Source: Lithodes maja (Eukaryota > Arthropoda > Malacostraca > Decapoda > Lithodidae). Taken from it: a stretch of DNA of 64,000 nt. The notes under the pieces were generated by a model. The model did no database searches, was not told the DNA's origin, and saw only the letters and a program-made list of their open reading frames with translations. This document shows, one piece after another, positions 32,401 through 44,119 of this stretch. Both the position numbers and the translations under genes were made by a program. Each line of letters opens with the position of its first letter. The stretch's first letter is position 1. The DNA is taken from the NCBI GenBank assembly GCA_037953745.1, contig JBAKBP010007480.1:1-64000 (forward strand). Reading direction: 5' to 3'.

Positions 32401-33043
32401 CCTGACAAGCGCGATATAGACCTAGGTGCTAGGGTAGTTATTTGTGCATTTCTAGCCCTGGATTCTGACAGAATTCGTTATATTTACAATATAAAGCATT
32501 ATTTGTTTTCGGTATGCTTTTATTTTACATATATGATGTATATATGAACCTTCAAGAGTGCTAAAATAAGTGGGAAAAGCATTTGGGTGGTGATAAACGA
32601 AGATATTGGCCACCCGGTCATAATCTCAGGCGAGAGAGAGCCACAGGCAACCCTCCCCTCTCGCTGTCTGGGAGTCAACTGAGACGAGCGGGGCGGTGTG
32701 TGCCGGTGTCTGGGTGTTGCATAACGATCTTTTATGCAACCCACTTGTGCTACATTATCGCGGGAGAGAAAAATAACCGATAAATGATGATAATAAGAGG
32801 AAAAATAGGTGATAATTGAGGAGGGGGGGGAGGGGGGAATAAGGTGGGGAAGGAGGGGAGGGGGAGGGGTGAGAAACACATGGATGAGTACTAGAGGGGA
32901 ATTATCTCACCTAGAGACAAAATCCTTTGTTTTGATAGGCCCTTTTTTTTTTGGAAGGCTTTTTTTATGGTCTTGCTTCCGTGAGGCCTATCGCGTTCCC
33001 TATAGGAAGCCTTCCGTGAGGCCTATCGCGCTTGCCGGGTTAA
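32397..33043. mobile_element. TTAA MITE D in the DIRS-B RT-RNase H linker
   Basis: The terminal repeats TTAACCTGACAAGCGCGATA (left) and TTAACCCGGCAAGCGCGATA (right, inverted) differ at two of 20 bases. Shares its left TTAA with MITE C2. Purine-rich interior (32,810-32,875). No coding capacity. Confidence 0.82.
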
Positions 33044-33152
33044 TGGAGGAATTGGCCATAATTTCTTCTCCGGTGAGAGAGGAAAAACTTTGTTGCCTTC
33101 CAAGATTAATCTCTTCACTTTCAACCGGCTCAACTTCACAGTTAATTGGATC
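33044..33152 (-). pseudogene. DIRS-B RT-RNase H linker fragment
   Basis: Encodes LSRLKVKRLILEGNKVFPLS, which aligns with LGRLWLRRLLLVGTAVFPL at the same place in DIRS-A. This is the evidence that the DIRS pieces on both sides of the piggyBac element belong together. Confidence 0.7.
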
Positions 33153-33349
33153 TTAACCCCTCCAACCCGGATGACCTCATATACGCCCATAACATACTCG
33201 GCCCGCGCAACCCGGATGGCCTCATGTACGCCCCTTGCTTTCGTGCTTGATTTTCGAAAGCCGCGCGCACAGTTTGTGATGATTGGGCGGTAGGTGGCGC
33301 CACCCGGCGTCAACGACGCCACAACAACAGTATCTACCCCGACGCCATC

Positions 33350-36264
33350 ATGGACAGTACACCAAATAGTGATTCCGCCGTGTCCGACATCGTGCTTCCT
33401 ACGACGCCCTTGATAGTGCGTCGTGCCTTACCCCGACGCCATCGCCTAAATGTGTTATCTCCCGGAGGTATTGAGACGACTTTGAGACTTTATGAGAAAG
33501 CTGATGCCAAGCATAAGATTGATGAAGAAGTGAGTGACCACTCGAGTAATTATAAGTCGAGTGATTATGGCCATGAGAGTGATAAAGAACAATTCCTGGG
33601 ATTTGAGAAAGAATTTGAGAGTGATGAGAGTGATGAAGGTGATGTACGTGATGTACCAGTTGTTGAGGAAGCTGGTTTACCTCAAGAAAGTGAACTTGCG
33701 AGAGTGAGTGAGTGGGAGAGTTCAAGGTCACAAACAAAATTTCGCATAAGTGACACGACTCCAAGCCCTTCCCCAGGTAAATCGCCTTTCAAGCTGCATT
33801 TCTACAAGTTAAAAATACTTGAAAAGGCGGCCGCAGCAGCTAGGGAACAAGCTAAAATAGTTGGTGAGGATGAGGCTGTGAGTGAGGGTCAGCGTGGTGA
33901 CCCTTCTCGACCGCCATTGTCTCCCTTATCTACCCACGCCACCCAAGATGACCCGGATGCCCCGCATTCTTCCCCACCACCCCCACCATTGCCAAGGGTT
34001 GAGGACCCCCCACTTTCGGCCTATTTGCCTCCTAGGTCCCCCGACAGGAGACATACTGCTGCCGAAAAGGGGAAAGGTAGAAAATATACCAAGAAAATGA
34101 AGAAAAGTAAGAGAGTTTTGTTTGAGGCTCCCGCGGCGCGTCCACCCCTGCCGGCCCCAGCCATACGTCCCCGCAACTTTCCCCACGGTCCTCCCCACCT
34201 CTCCCGCCTTCAACATGTCTTCCTGCAGAAGTATTTGAGGTCGCCACCCCAATACCTGGGCCTAGTGAAAGTGAATCATTGCTTTCTGTGACTCGTCGCA
34301 GGCCAAGGAGCCCGGGACCTCTGGAGGACACAGCCTCACCTGTCACTCCTTCCCCACCTCGCCCACCCGCACGCCGCCCACGCATCACTGGTTCCCCGCC
34401 AGATTATGTGGGGGCCACTGATGATGAAGGGCACCGCTCTGAAGACTCTGGCCATGATTACATAGGTCCACCGTCAGGGCAAGATGACCACTCTGACGAT
34501 GACGATGACTATATGGACATCGACGACCCTCGACCCACCCGCTTGGCCCGGCTTCGTGCTGCCCGTCTTTCTGCCCGCCGCCCTGGCCGCCGCCCTGACC
34601 GACGCCCTCGCCGCCGCCCTAGGGCGCGCGCCTCCCGAGTTGGCCGTGGGCGTACTGGGCTACCAGTTGGAGCTCCTCGTCAGCGTAGACAAGACCCATT
34701 CTACGTTTTTCAATGGCAGGACGTAGTTGATGGGGATGGATACAACCCTGATGTGCCACCTTTTGATGAGGCACTGGAGGGTTCAGGCATTACCCCCAAT
34801 TTTCCTGCAGGCCCCAATGCTCCACCACACCAACTATTTGAGGCATTCTTTGATGAGGAGGTGGTAGGCTATGTTGTCAAAGAGACAAACAAGCAGCACC
34901 AATTCCAGGTACACTTTTTGGGCAAGGTGACCAAGGGCCATATGAGGAAGTGGACCCCAGTGACTCATCAAGAATTCATGGTGTTCCTGGCACTCACCAT
35001 GCTAATGCCTCATGTCAGGAAGCATAGGTTGCCTGACTATTGGATCACCAATGATCTAATTTCAACCCCTGCCTTCGGGAAATATATGGCTCGCGACCGG
35101 TACCTTGATATCCTCGCAGCGCTCCATCTTGTCACCAACACCGACGTCCACCGCCCAGACAAGCTGTGGAAGATTAGGACGTTGTATGAGATGATGCGAG
35201 ACCGCTTCACCTCCTACTTCAAGCCCTTCCGCAAGGTCGTCATTGACGAGTCTCTTGTGCTGTTCCGGGGAAAACTCAGCTTCCGGCAATACATCCCCTC
35301 CAAAAGACATCGCTTTGGCATAAAATTTTTTGTGCTGTGCGACTGCACAACTGGCTATGTCCTGGACTTCCTGGTGTACAGCGGGAAGGAAGGGGACGTG
35401 CTTGTGGACCCCCTCATTGGATTTGGCGGAGCAGTGGTGCAAGCCATGATGGACCGCTACTTCCATAAAAATCACGTCCTCTACACGGACAACTATTACA
35501 CGTCCCCCACTCTCTCACAGTACCTGCATGAGCGCAAGACAGGGACTGTAGGCACAGTACGAGGGAAAAGGAAGGGCATGCCAACTTTCCCTGCAAAGAC
35601 CAAAAAAGGTGATGTCTTCAGGAAGAAGTCGGGGCCCATTCTGGCTATCCACTGGCACGACCAGCGGAAGGTCAACCTCCTGACCACCATCCACAAGGGG
35701 GAAATGGTGGAGACTGGCAAGGTGGATCGCCGCACCCAGGCCAGGGTGACCAAGCCCGATACTGTCCTGGACTACAATGTCAACATGAGGCTGGTGGACA
35801 AGTCCGACATGCAGATAGGCTTCATTGACTGCCTGCGTACCTCGTGCAGATGGTACAAAAAGTTCTTTCTGCATATGGTGGACATGTCAATTCTGAATGC
35901 CTATAATATATACAGGCTTCGGAATGAGAACCCACCCCTGAAGTTCAACAGCCTGCGGAGGTTCCAAAAGCAGGTGTTGACGGGGCTCCTGGAGAAGTAT
36001 GCTACGCCACAGAGGGCAGTGGCACATCCTGGGCCCGCCGTTATCGACCGCTTGCAGTCTGCTCCATACCTGCTTAGGCACCAGCTTGGTTACTTTCCTC
36101 AGAATGCAGCAGGAAGAACAAATCAGAAGCGGTGCCATGTCTGCTACCACAGCAGGGTGAGGCCGCACCCAGGTAAAAAGTCAACCACGGAGTGTGTGGA
36201 GTGCAAGGTGGCACTCTGTGCTGTAGGGTGCTTCGCTGCTTACCACACCAAGCAGGAGTTCTAA
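33350..36264 (+). pseudogene. piggyBac transposase, copy 2, one-base deletion
   Basis: ATG at 33,350 in the sequence ACCATCATGGACAG-like context opens a frame of ~313 codons whose acidic N-terminus is not visible in copy 1. At about 34,134 copy 1 has GCGGCGGCGTCC and this copy GCGGCGCGTCC, one base fewer. The frame then runs wrong to a stop at 34,291. The catalytic part (34,279-36,264) is otherwise the same as copy 1, with all three aspartate motifs and the C-terminal cysteines. Inactive as one protein; its ends should still be usable by a transposase made elsewhere. Confidence 0.92.
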
Positions 36265-36535
36265 TAATCATACTGAAATTGCCCAATAAAATGACAATAT
36301 GTACACTATAATTATATATAGGCAAAAAGTGAAAGAAAAACAATGTATTATAATAAAAAAGTCAAGTATTATGAGAAAATTGATACAAATACAATTCCAC
36401 CATAATAATATGTGAAAGTGACACATATGTATATACCAAGTGACATTCATATGATTAGAACCTATAGAAATATATAAATCAGTGAAAAAAGACACAATAA
36501 ATTGTATATAAAACATTTACAAATCATATAACTAA

Positions 36536-36885
36536 GTGAAAGTGACACAAGACCTAAGATTTGATGGCCAAAGTATAATAAACACCTGTGATAACGAATA
36601 ATCAGTGCCTAATACAACAATAACCTACCTCAATTACTAATAAAATGTACGGTATCGAGTGAAAATGAGCATTATCAGTGACAGTGACACTCTCTAAAGC
36701 ATATTTGTCAAAGTGAAAGTGACACAAGACCTAAGATTTGATGGCCAAAGTATAATAAACACCTGTGATAACGAATAATAAGTGCCTAATACAACAATAA
36801 CCTACCTCAATTACTAATAAAATGTACGGTATCGAGTGAAAATTACCAATATCAGTGAAATTGATACCCTAATAAACATATTTTA
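36536..36885 (+). repeat. Two 177-bp tandem units in piggyBac copy 2
   Basis: Starts at 36,536 and 36,713, same unit as 2,671-3,175 but one unit fewer. Confidence 0.9.
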
Positions 36886-37282
36886 TATAATTGGCCTCAA
36901 AATAACTAGAAAATATCAAAACAAACATCACATTCTCAATATCAAACACTAAAATCGTCTAAGGGAGATAAATACTTTGGCGCGGCGAGCGGCTAGGTGC
37001 GTCGTAGCCAGGGCGGGCCGACGCTTTCGGACGCGTGAGGAAATTCCCGCATAAAAAAGCACTCGTCTTCCCGCGCTCACCATTATGCAACCAGAGGGGC
37101 TAGAGACCTCTACTAAACGCCATTCGACAGAGGAAGGTTTGTGGAACATTATTTTTTTTTATTCACAACATTACATGCAATATTCATTCTTTTACAGAGT
37201 AGTTAACATAGGTAAAAAATCCTCAAAACCCCCGGTACAGGAGTACAGTCATAAGCTATAGCCCCCGGGGCTGGAGGGTTAA

Positions 37283-37430
37283 ATTGCTTCAAACTCCGTG
37301 TGTCCAGGCATTTTGGCTCGAACGTCCCTTGATTTTGGCCCTGTCACTCTTTAATCTACGGGGGAGGCACTCGCTATAGGCAGTTATGCCTTTTGCCTCC
37401 CGCAATCACATAGAAAAAAAAAAAAAAAAA
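37283..37430 (+). mobile_element. Poly(A)-tailed retroposon end
   Basis: A run of about 18 A (37,413-37,430) ends abruptly at the point where DIRS-B RT coding sequence (SLIGSF in sense) begins. The ~130 bp before it are neither DIRS nor piggyBac and were not identified. The element may have received the piggyBac insertion. Confidence 0.5.
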
Positions 37431-38291
37431 ATTGAAAGAGCCGATCAGAGAATTCCACGTTTTCCTGGTCGTATTCAGACTGTGGAGAAAAAGAAACAGT
37501 TTCCGGCGAAATCTGTCGCGATTGTCCACACTCTGAGTAAGCGTCAGATTGGTGGTGTCCCAAACCAGCCCTATCCACTGAATATTCCTTGTGGGAACCA
37601 GGCGAGACTTCGCCAAGTTCAGCTTGAACTCTAGGTTTTGCACATGATTTAATACTTGGTTTGCATGAATGTGACATAACTCCTCCGACTCTACCACCAC
37701 TAGCCAGTCGTCTAGCTACCAAAACACCTTTATGCCCTGGATCAACAGTGGCAAAAGGACTTGCTGGACTAATTTTGTGAAAATTCTCGGTGCCAGGTTT
37801 AACCCAAAAGGCATTTTTCGAAAGACATAAGTCTCTTGCCTGACCCTCAGAGTGAGGAATTTCTGGAACCTTTTGTTTATAGGGACATGCCAATAGGCGT
37901 CTTTGAGATCTATTGAGCACATCCAACCTTGTGGCGGAAGAGTGAGCCTGATATGATTGACTGTAAGCATCCTGAAGGGTGAATTCTTGATAAAGGTGTT
38001 CAGATGCAAGAGATCCAACACTGGTCGCATTTGCACACTGTCCCTTTTCGGCACGAAGAAAAGTCTGGAGGTGAATACTGGGCAATTTGGTTTTACTGGT
38101 GCAATGACCCTTTTGGAGATCATTTCTTGGACCAGGGCCTCCACCTCCTCTGACACATTGTTGCCTTCTAGCGCCTGAAGCAGTCGAGGTCGATGGAGCC
38201 ACCGCCAGGTGATCCCTTTGCTCACAACTTTCCTGGCCCAAGTTTTCTTGGGCCAGGCCGAGCGGAATAACTGGAACGACCCAGTCTGCAA
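37431..38291 (-). pseudogene. DIRS-B reverse transcriptase with a stop in the catalytic box
   Basis: Encodes the GITWRWLHRP linker, MRPVLDLLHLN, motif A SIDLKDAYWHVP with its aspartate, and MPFGLNLAPRIF. The catalytic box reads VFW-stop-LDDWLVV: a TAG replaces the codon before LDD, where tyrosine is usual. The frame continues after it to a poly(T)/poly(A) insertion in SLIGSF. Apart from this stop the RT core is well preserved. Confidence 0.88.
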
Positions 38292-38299
38292 ACTGGGCC

Positions 38300-40250
38300 T
38301 GTTCGGAGAAGCAACTCTCGAATCCGGCGCGTCTAAGCATTGCGCCGGGAAACTGAGAGTTTGGGTGGCTAGTTTTTTGGAGGGGGAGGTGGGTTGGTAT
38401 CAGATGGCTGGCTAGTTTTGGCTGACGTCTGCCCCTGATTTGACTTCTGGTGTGGCTTACCTCTATACCCTGAATATTTACCTTGTTTGGGTTTGGGCTG
38501 AGTACTTCCCTGCTGAGGAGGAGTTCTGGGATCTCGAGAGGACTGTTTAGCATGCGGTTGGTTAGGTTTACCTCCGCTCTTTGGTTTATGAAACGGCTTC
38601 TTAAATGGTTCTCTCCTAGCTTGGGAGGTAATCTGCTTCCACCCATTGACCATATTAAAGACTACACTCCACGTTTCTGGGTTAAGAAGGGAGGTAGTGA
38701 GTACCGGCGAAAGAATTACCCGGCGCCCAATGTCATCCGGTAACTTTTTTACTAGATGCACTCTTAGATCTTGGCGGGCTTGAACCGCTTCCATGATCGC
38801 ATTCTAATGTCTCCTAAGGTTTGAATAGAAATTTGCAATAAAATTCTGCGTGACAAGTCAGTGGCCTTCCTAACATTTGGGTCAGCAATGGCCGAGATAG
38901 TCCTGGTAAGAGAGACAGCAACCTGGCGGTTGATTAAATACTGAGAGAACATCCGGTAGGCTTTGTTTCGTAATTTAAAATCCCTTTCCAAATGAGCCGC
39001 CGGAGGAGTGCAAAAGGGTTCATCTAGAGTATGGAGGGCTACTTTGGGTGCCGCTAAAAAGGCAAAAAAAATCCGGCGACACCCCGTCAGCCGTCTTTAC
39101 AGGTAAGGAGAAATAATTATGAGTTTCCTGTGGAACCTGATGAGAGGACTTAGACGTAATGGTTGATGCAAATACCTGAGCCTCTAACTCCCAATCTACC
39201 CAGGGATCCACCCCTATCCGTCCCATTTGCAGGACTGGCGTATGCGATTGATCCAGTACCGGAATTGTATCCAGTTCCGGCGTGAGAGCATTCAAAGCCT
39301 TGACATCATTAACGCCATCGGCTTTAGACCAGTCCGCAAAGAGTCGTGCAGATGAGGGGGCGGGAACTGCCGGGGCAGCTGTGTGAACAAAGAAATCCGG
39401 ATTAAAAGAACGAGGTATAGCTTTGATTGATACATCCAGTAATCTCCCTGCTTCGTCCTTAGCCCTGAACTTTCTGTTTTTGTTTATCTCAATTGTCCAC
39501 TCACTAGGGACCGGAAGGTCTCCTGAAATGGTGGGTTGTGCTAAATGTGGGTTTAGTGGTGTTGCCGGAACCCATGAACAGTCAGGTCCATAGAGGAGAG
39601 GCATAGGGCCTTTCTTCTGAGGAACCTTATCTAAGGGAGGAGGAGTAATATCCGAGATCACTCTAACATTAGTGGTAGTCAGCGTGGCTGGCACTGTAGT
39701 GCCGGAAGCCGCGGTTACTGACGGAGACAAGGACATAGGAGGCACAGAGGCTTGGGGGGTAAGAAAACCCGAAGGTTGTAGAGGTCTTATCATGGAGTGA
39801 CTCGTGGAAACTACAGGTAGACTGGCAGGGAGATTATACTGTTGCATTACTTTATGTACGATATCACTTATTTCATCTGAGGTAACACGCTTACTGTGGG
39901 ATCCCTTAGAAGATTGGGAGCTAACTTCAGACTCCTCACCTGTTAGACCTGGTGGAGCTGAGGATAAAGGCACTTCCTCCGGCTCAACCTCTTCAGAAAT
40001 ATCCTGTTGTGCCTCTGGCGTCTGACCCGCCGGTGGCCACACCAAATCAGGGACAGACGAAGATAACATATATTACTCTCAATCAGTGGTTCCTGACTTA
40101 CTCTAACCCTGTCAGATGGCTCCGATTGACGCCAGCACCCCCGCGCCGCGGGTGGCTGTGAGTCTTGGATGATTTGGGAGCTATCAAAAAATTGTGAACC
40201 TGAAGGTAAACCCTTATATTACTCGGCCAGGACTCGTCTAGGTCCGGCGG
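38300..40250 (-). pseudogene. DIRS-B gag, middle and C-terminal part
   Basis: Frames 40,069-39,020 (349 codons, Pro/Ser/Thr-rich, acidic), 38,991-38,764 (conserved helical part with AIADPNVRKATDLSRRIL) and 38,794-38,369 (basic, Gln/Lys/Pro-rich tail, KPKSGGKPNQPH and PQQGSTQPKP). Nucleocapsid-like role inferred from composition and position before RT. At least two frame changes. The upstream part is separated by the CR1 insertion at 40,291-42,262. Confidence 0.7.
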
Positions 40251-40290
40251 AGAAGCTAGTACGTGGCACATAATTCAACTTAGGAATAGC

Positions 40291-41301
40291 AAAGGTGAAA
40301 TAGCTAAGGTGGTAGATGATTGGATGCAAATTCTGGAGGATGGTGATGTTATAGACGTGGTATATTGCGATTCTATGAAGGCCCTCGATTAGGTCCCACA
40401 TAAAATGTTAATAGAAAAAGTTAGAAGCTATAATATAGGGGAGAAATGTGTGGAATGGATAGAAGCCTTCCTGAAAGATCGGAGACAGAAGGTACTGGTG
40501 AATGGAATAGGCTCGGGGTGGAGGGAAATTACAAGTGGGGTACCACAGGGATCTGTGTTGGGACCACTACTGTTCGTTATATTTATCAACGACATACCTG
40601 AAGTTATAACTAAAGGAAGTGAGATATACATGTATGCTGATGATACTAAGCTGTATAGAAGAGTGAGGAGTAAGGAAGATGTGGGTTTGCTTTAAGGAGA
40701 TGTGGAGGGCATGAAGGGATGGTCTGAGCATTGGTTAATGCCTTTTCATCCAAAAAAATGCAAGTACATGCGGATTGGGACAAGCAAGATAGACAAGGTA
40801 GAATACAGTATGTATGAAGCGATGGAGGAAGTGAATGCAGAAAAGGATATAGGAGTAGTGATAGACAATAAGTTAAATTTCTCAGAACATTTAGCGGAAA
40901 AGATAAACAAAGCCAATAGAATTGTAGGGCTGATAAGGAGGACATTTGTGTCACTTGACGAAGAAATCTTCAGGAATCTCTATACAGCGCTGGTTAGGCC
41001 GCACCTGGAATATGCGAACCAGGTGTGGGCTCCATATATGGTAAAGGATATAGAAGCAGTGGAGAAAGTGCAGAGGAGAGCTAGCAAGCTAGTTCCAACG
41101 TTGAAGAACGCGGGCTATGAGCAGAGGTTGTTTAGGACACTGGGGCTTCCGACACTGGCATATAGGAGAAAGAGAGGGGATATGATAGAGACTTTTAAGA
41201 TAGTGTCAGGAATGTATGATGAGGATGTGTGTGAAGGTATCTTCTTGATGCGGGAGGGAACAAAAACGAGAGGACACTCTAAGAAAATTTACAAAGAAAG
41301 A

Positions 41302-41335
<34 letters not shown>

Positions 41336-42262
41336 TTTATTCAGTTAGCAATTTACAGAGTTGGTACCACATAGTTTGTTACAAATATGACATGTACCAG
41401 CCTTGCATAATTCCAACTAAGGATAGCCCAATAAGGCCGTTAGGCGTATTTCCATTGGGGTCCTTGTGGGATTAGGTTAGCTGGGGAAAAAAGGGGAGGA
41501 TAAAGAAATGGATACTTTAGAAAAAGTATTTCTAGGGGGTTATTTTAAGATACCTTACATCCTATAGTAAATATCAGTAATCCGTAATCAGTAATCATTT
41601 CAGTTTGGTTTGTCTATCTCTTATGTCGCATTTAGTAGTAGACATAAGCTTGGTGCTCCCTTCTCGCAGCTGTCCGGTTCAGGTGTTCCTTCAGGCTACG
41701 TCTGAAGGAATACAGTGTTCTCTTTTCACGGACTGACTGGGGTAGGTCGTTCCAGTCTTTGATGGCGGTGAAGAAGAATGTTTGCTTACCCTGTCCTTGG
41801 ATTCTCGGGACCTTAAAATTAAACATCCTGTTTCTTGTATTATGTCCACTCCTCTCATTTGCTTTAACAAAATCATTCTTTAGGTACTCTGGAGCTCTGT
41901 CATAGAAAATTTTGAAGGCATTAGTGAGCCTGATTTGTTTGGCCCTGTCAGGCTTGAAAAGGCAAAGAACTCATTTTGTGATAGTGGTAAATGAGTGGAA
42001 CGCACTGCCCCAGTATGTAGTCGATTCCGAATCAATAAGGGAGTTTGAAAGTAATCTTGATAAAGCATGGGGAAGACAAGATTTGAAGTTTGATTATAAA
42101 GCAAAAATACAGAATAGTAAAAATGTTGCGTCTGCTACCGCCGCCGCCAACACCATGAACGACCGCAGCAGTGCAAGTACTGGCACTGAGCTGTATACAC
42201 AGGCCTAGTTTGCCTTTTTCCAGAGGATCTACTGTAAGAAACTGTAAGAAACTGTAAGAAAT
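40291..42262 (+). pseudogene. CR1-type LINE, 5'-truncated, interrupted
   Basis: Encodes RT from motif A onward: DGDVIDVVYCDS, GVPQGSVLGPLLFVIFIND and YMYADDTKLY, the thumb (IGVVIDNKLNF, RPHLEYANQVWAP) and C-terminus, then an ACTGTAAGAA repeat tail (42,233-42,262). Stops at about 40,392 and 40,693. A minus-strand LINE end (41,303-41,949) lies between KKIYKERN and the continuation (41,950). Interrupts DIRS-B gag. Confidence 0.88.
41303..41949 (-). mobile_element. LINE 3' end with (ATT)n tail, nested in CR1
   Basis: On plus it starts (AAT)n, then a ~125-bp block (ACAGAGTTGGTACCACATAG...) that recurs at 61,400-61,450 and 63,450-63,570. Its coding remnant (41,826-41,632: TFFFTAIKDWNDLPQSV) is a LINE C-terminal domain of another family. 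Confidence 0.8.
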
Positions 42263-42889
42263 CGGGTGGTACACTTAAAGATTGTTCATGACCCGGTTGG
42301 GACTCTTATGTCTTCTGACCCCACTTCCGAGCCGCCGGCTTTAACGTTGTGCGTGTCGGAGATAGGGGAAGAGGGAGGTGGCTGTGGGGTCTCTTTCCGG
42401 CTACCACTGCGTGACTGAGAGTCCTCCTTCCGGCGCTTGTGAGACCGGGAAGACTCAGCCGAAGAGTGTCGTCTTCGGGGAGACCTCGACCTCGACCTCG
42501 ACTTACGCTTTGGAGAGGGCAAGGTTTCCTCTTTGGTTGGTCGGGGGGGGGGGCAACCTCGGTAATTTCACTGTCAGTGCCACTGCTGCTACTCACTACC
42601 TCTTTGGAAAGGGTTTTAGATTTCACTTTAGGCCTGACAGATTTATGGGAGGCTGGTTTGACCAGAGGTGACTTTATTATTAATTGTTCCCAGAGGGCCT
42701 CGTCATCTCAGTGAAGAGCCTTATGGGCAGTGTCTATGGCATAAGTGTTAAAAATGGCCTTTATTTCTTGCAAAGCTGCCAAGCACGACAAGTCTTTCTT
42801 GGTGAACAAAGCCGTTTTCAAGTCGGCACAGACGGAACAACGCTTTGACATCCACAAGCCTCTAGAGCGGTCTAAACACTTAACACATC
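42263..42889 (-). pseudogene. DIRS-B gag, N-terminal part after piggyBac insertion
   Basis: In sense from the TTAA: RCVKCLDRSRGLWMSKRCSV then CADLKTALF, with two CxxC pairs. A TGA follows AHKALH; then a Ser-rich acidic stretch and RS repeats (RKSRSRSRSPRRR) after a frame change at an 11-base C/G run (42,543-42,553). Confidence 0.75.
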
Positions 42890-44050
42890 TTAACCCTCCA
42901 GATCCGGGGGCCTTCATATGAGGCGATCGTCGTGTCCGGGGGTATTCCTGAAAAATGGCTATCTTCATAATTCGATATCTACTGATTGAGACCACCTAGA
43001 GCAGTCAACTAAATTGCATAGTGTAGAACCAACCTTCGTCTGTAGACTGCCGTTGAGTTGACATCGCTACAACAAGTGGTTGCCGAGATATGATGATGGG
43101 AATGGAGGTAATTTCCCGCGTATTTTTGCCTGTGTCCGAACGCTTCTACGCGGCCCTGGCTAGCACGCACTAAGTCACTCGTTGCTTCGGTGGCTTTGGT
43201 ACCGGTAGACGATATTATGTTTGTATGGTGATAATGTCATAGTTATTGTGTCATTTATTTCTTTTACAACCATTATTGAGTTATGTGAAACTTTTTATAA
43301 CATATTTTCGGCACTTTCACTGTTATTGGATATTATTGTGTCACTTTCACTCTTATTACTCTTCTTGTTATGAATTATTGTCACTCACTGTTATTATTGA
43401 GTTATTATTACTTGTTATACATTTGTGTGTCACTTTCACTTACTAGGCTAGGCTACGCTAGGCTAGGCTAGGCGGGCGTACGGTACCGCATCTTCACTAA
43501 CCACTTCTTCATCGTCAAAGTCACTCCCAAGTTCACTCAGTTCACTATATTCACGAGTACCGCGTTCACTATCGTCATTATCCTCGTCATTATCGTCCTC
43601 ATCGGTACTAATAAAGCCCAGAAACTCTAATCCATCCGCCACTTCACCCTTCACTAATCACTTGTTCTTCGTCAAAGTCACTCCCAAGTTCACTCAGTTC
43701 ACTATATGTGCTTAGTTCTTCCAGAGTGTGTGCAACACCATCGGGACTAAGCACTGTTTTCTTGGTCGTTTTAGCCTTGCTTTTGTTAGGCGTACGGTAC
43801 GCGGCGGCGGGCATCGATTCAGACACAGCGATGTTTGTTGGATTACCTCCATCCATCTTGGATGCGCACTAAGAACTGATGCTGCCTGTTAGTTTGTGCT
43901 TGGTGGCGCTGCAGTAGCCCACGCACAAAAAAAAATCCGCCCGCACGATTTAAACCCTTTGATTTTGATTTTGCCTCATATGAAGCCTCCCAGACTCCTA
44001 ACCAAAATACGTTTTGCCTCATATGAGGCCTCCCGGATCCCATGGGTTAA
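42890..44050 (-). mobile_element. TTAA element E, internally deleted piggyBac relative
   Basis: The left end TTAACCCTCCAGATCCGGGG and the right end inverted, TTAACCCATGGGATCCGGGA, both run into a TCATATGAGGC block. TTAA at 42,890-42,893 and 44,047-44,050. Two acidic minus-strand remnants (43,856-43,644 and 43,654-43,463) share SELSELGSDFD; the first also has VLSPDGVAHTL, resembling VLSPGGIETTL in the full piggyBac N-terminus. GTGTCACTTTCAC motifs (43,345-43,440) echo the 3' region of the piggyBac copies. The catalytic domain is missing. Confidence 0.8.
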
Positions 44051-44119
44051 ACAGAGTTTATGAGCGAATATAGGTAACAGTGAACAGTTAGGAGTAGCGC
44101 ATAACTCAAACCGAGGCAT
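44051..44119 (-). pseudogene. Start of DIRS-B gag
   Basis: The ATG at 44,119-44,117 begins MPRFELCATPNCSLLP, then IFAHKLCL, and continues across the TTAA at 44,047-44,050 / 42,890-42,893 into RCVKC. The same pattern (MATFAPVFALCITPSC..., then IFAHTLCMKC) occurs at 62,178-62,085, which supports this start. Confidence 0.75.

Larger units (their letters stand above)
33153..37282 (+). mobile_element. piggyBac-like DNA transposon, copy 2, full length
   Basis: Left end TTAACCCCTCCAACCCGG (33,153) and right end inverted TTAACCCTCCAGCCCCGG (to 37,282), a 4.13-kb element. Nearly identical to copy 1 over the shared part. The 3' region has two 177-bp units instead of three. Inserted in or beside a poly(A) retroposon within the DIRS-B RT gene. 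Confidence 0.9.
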
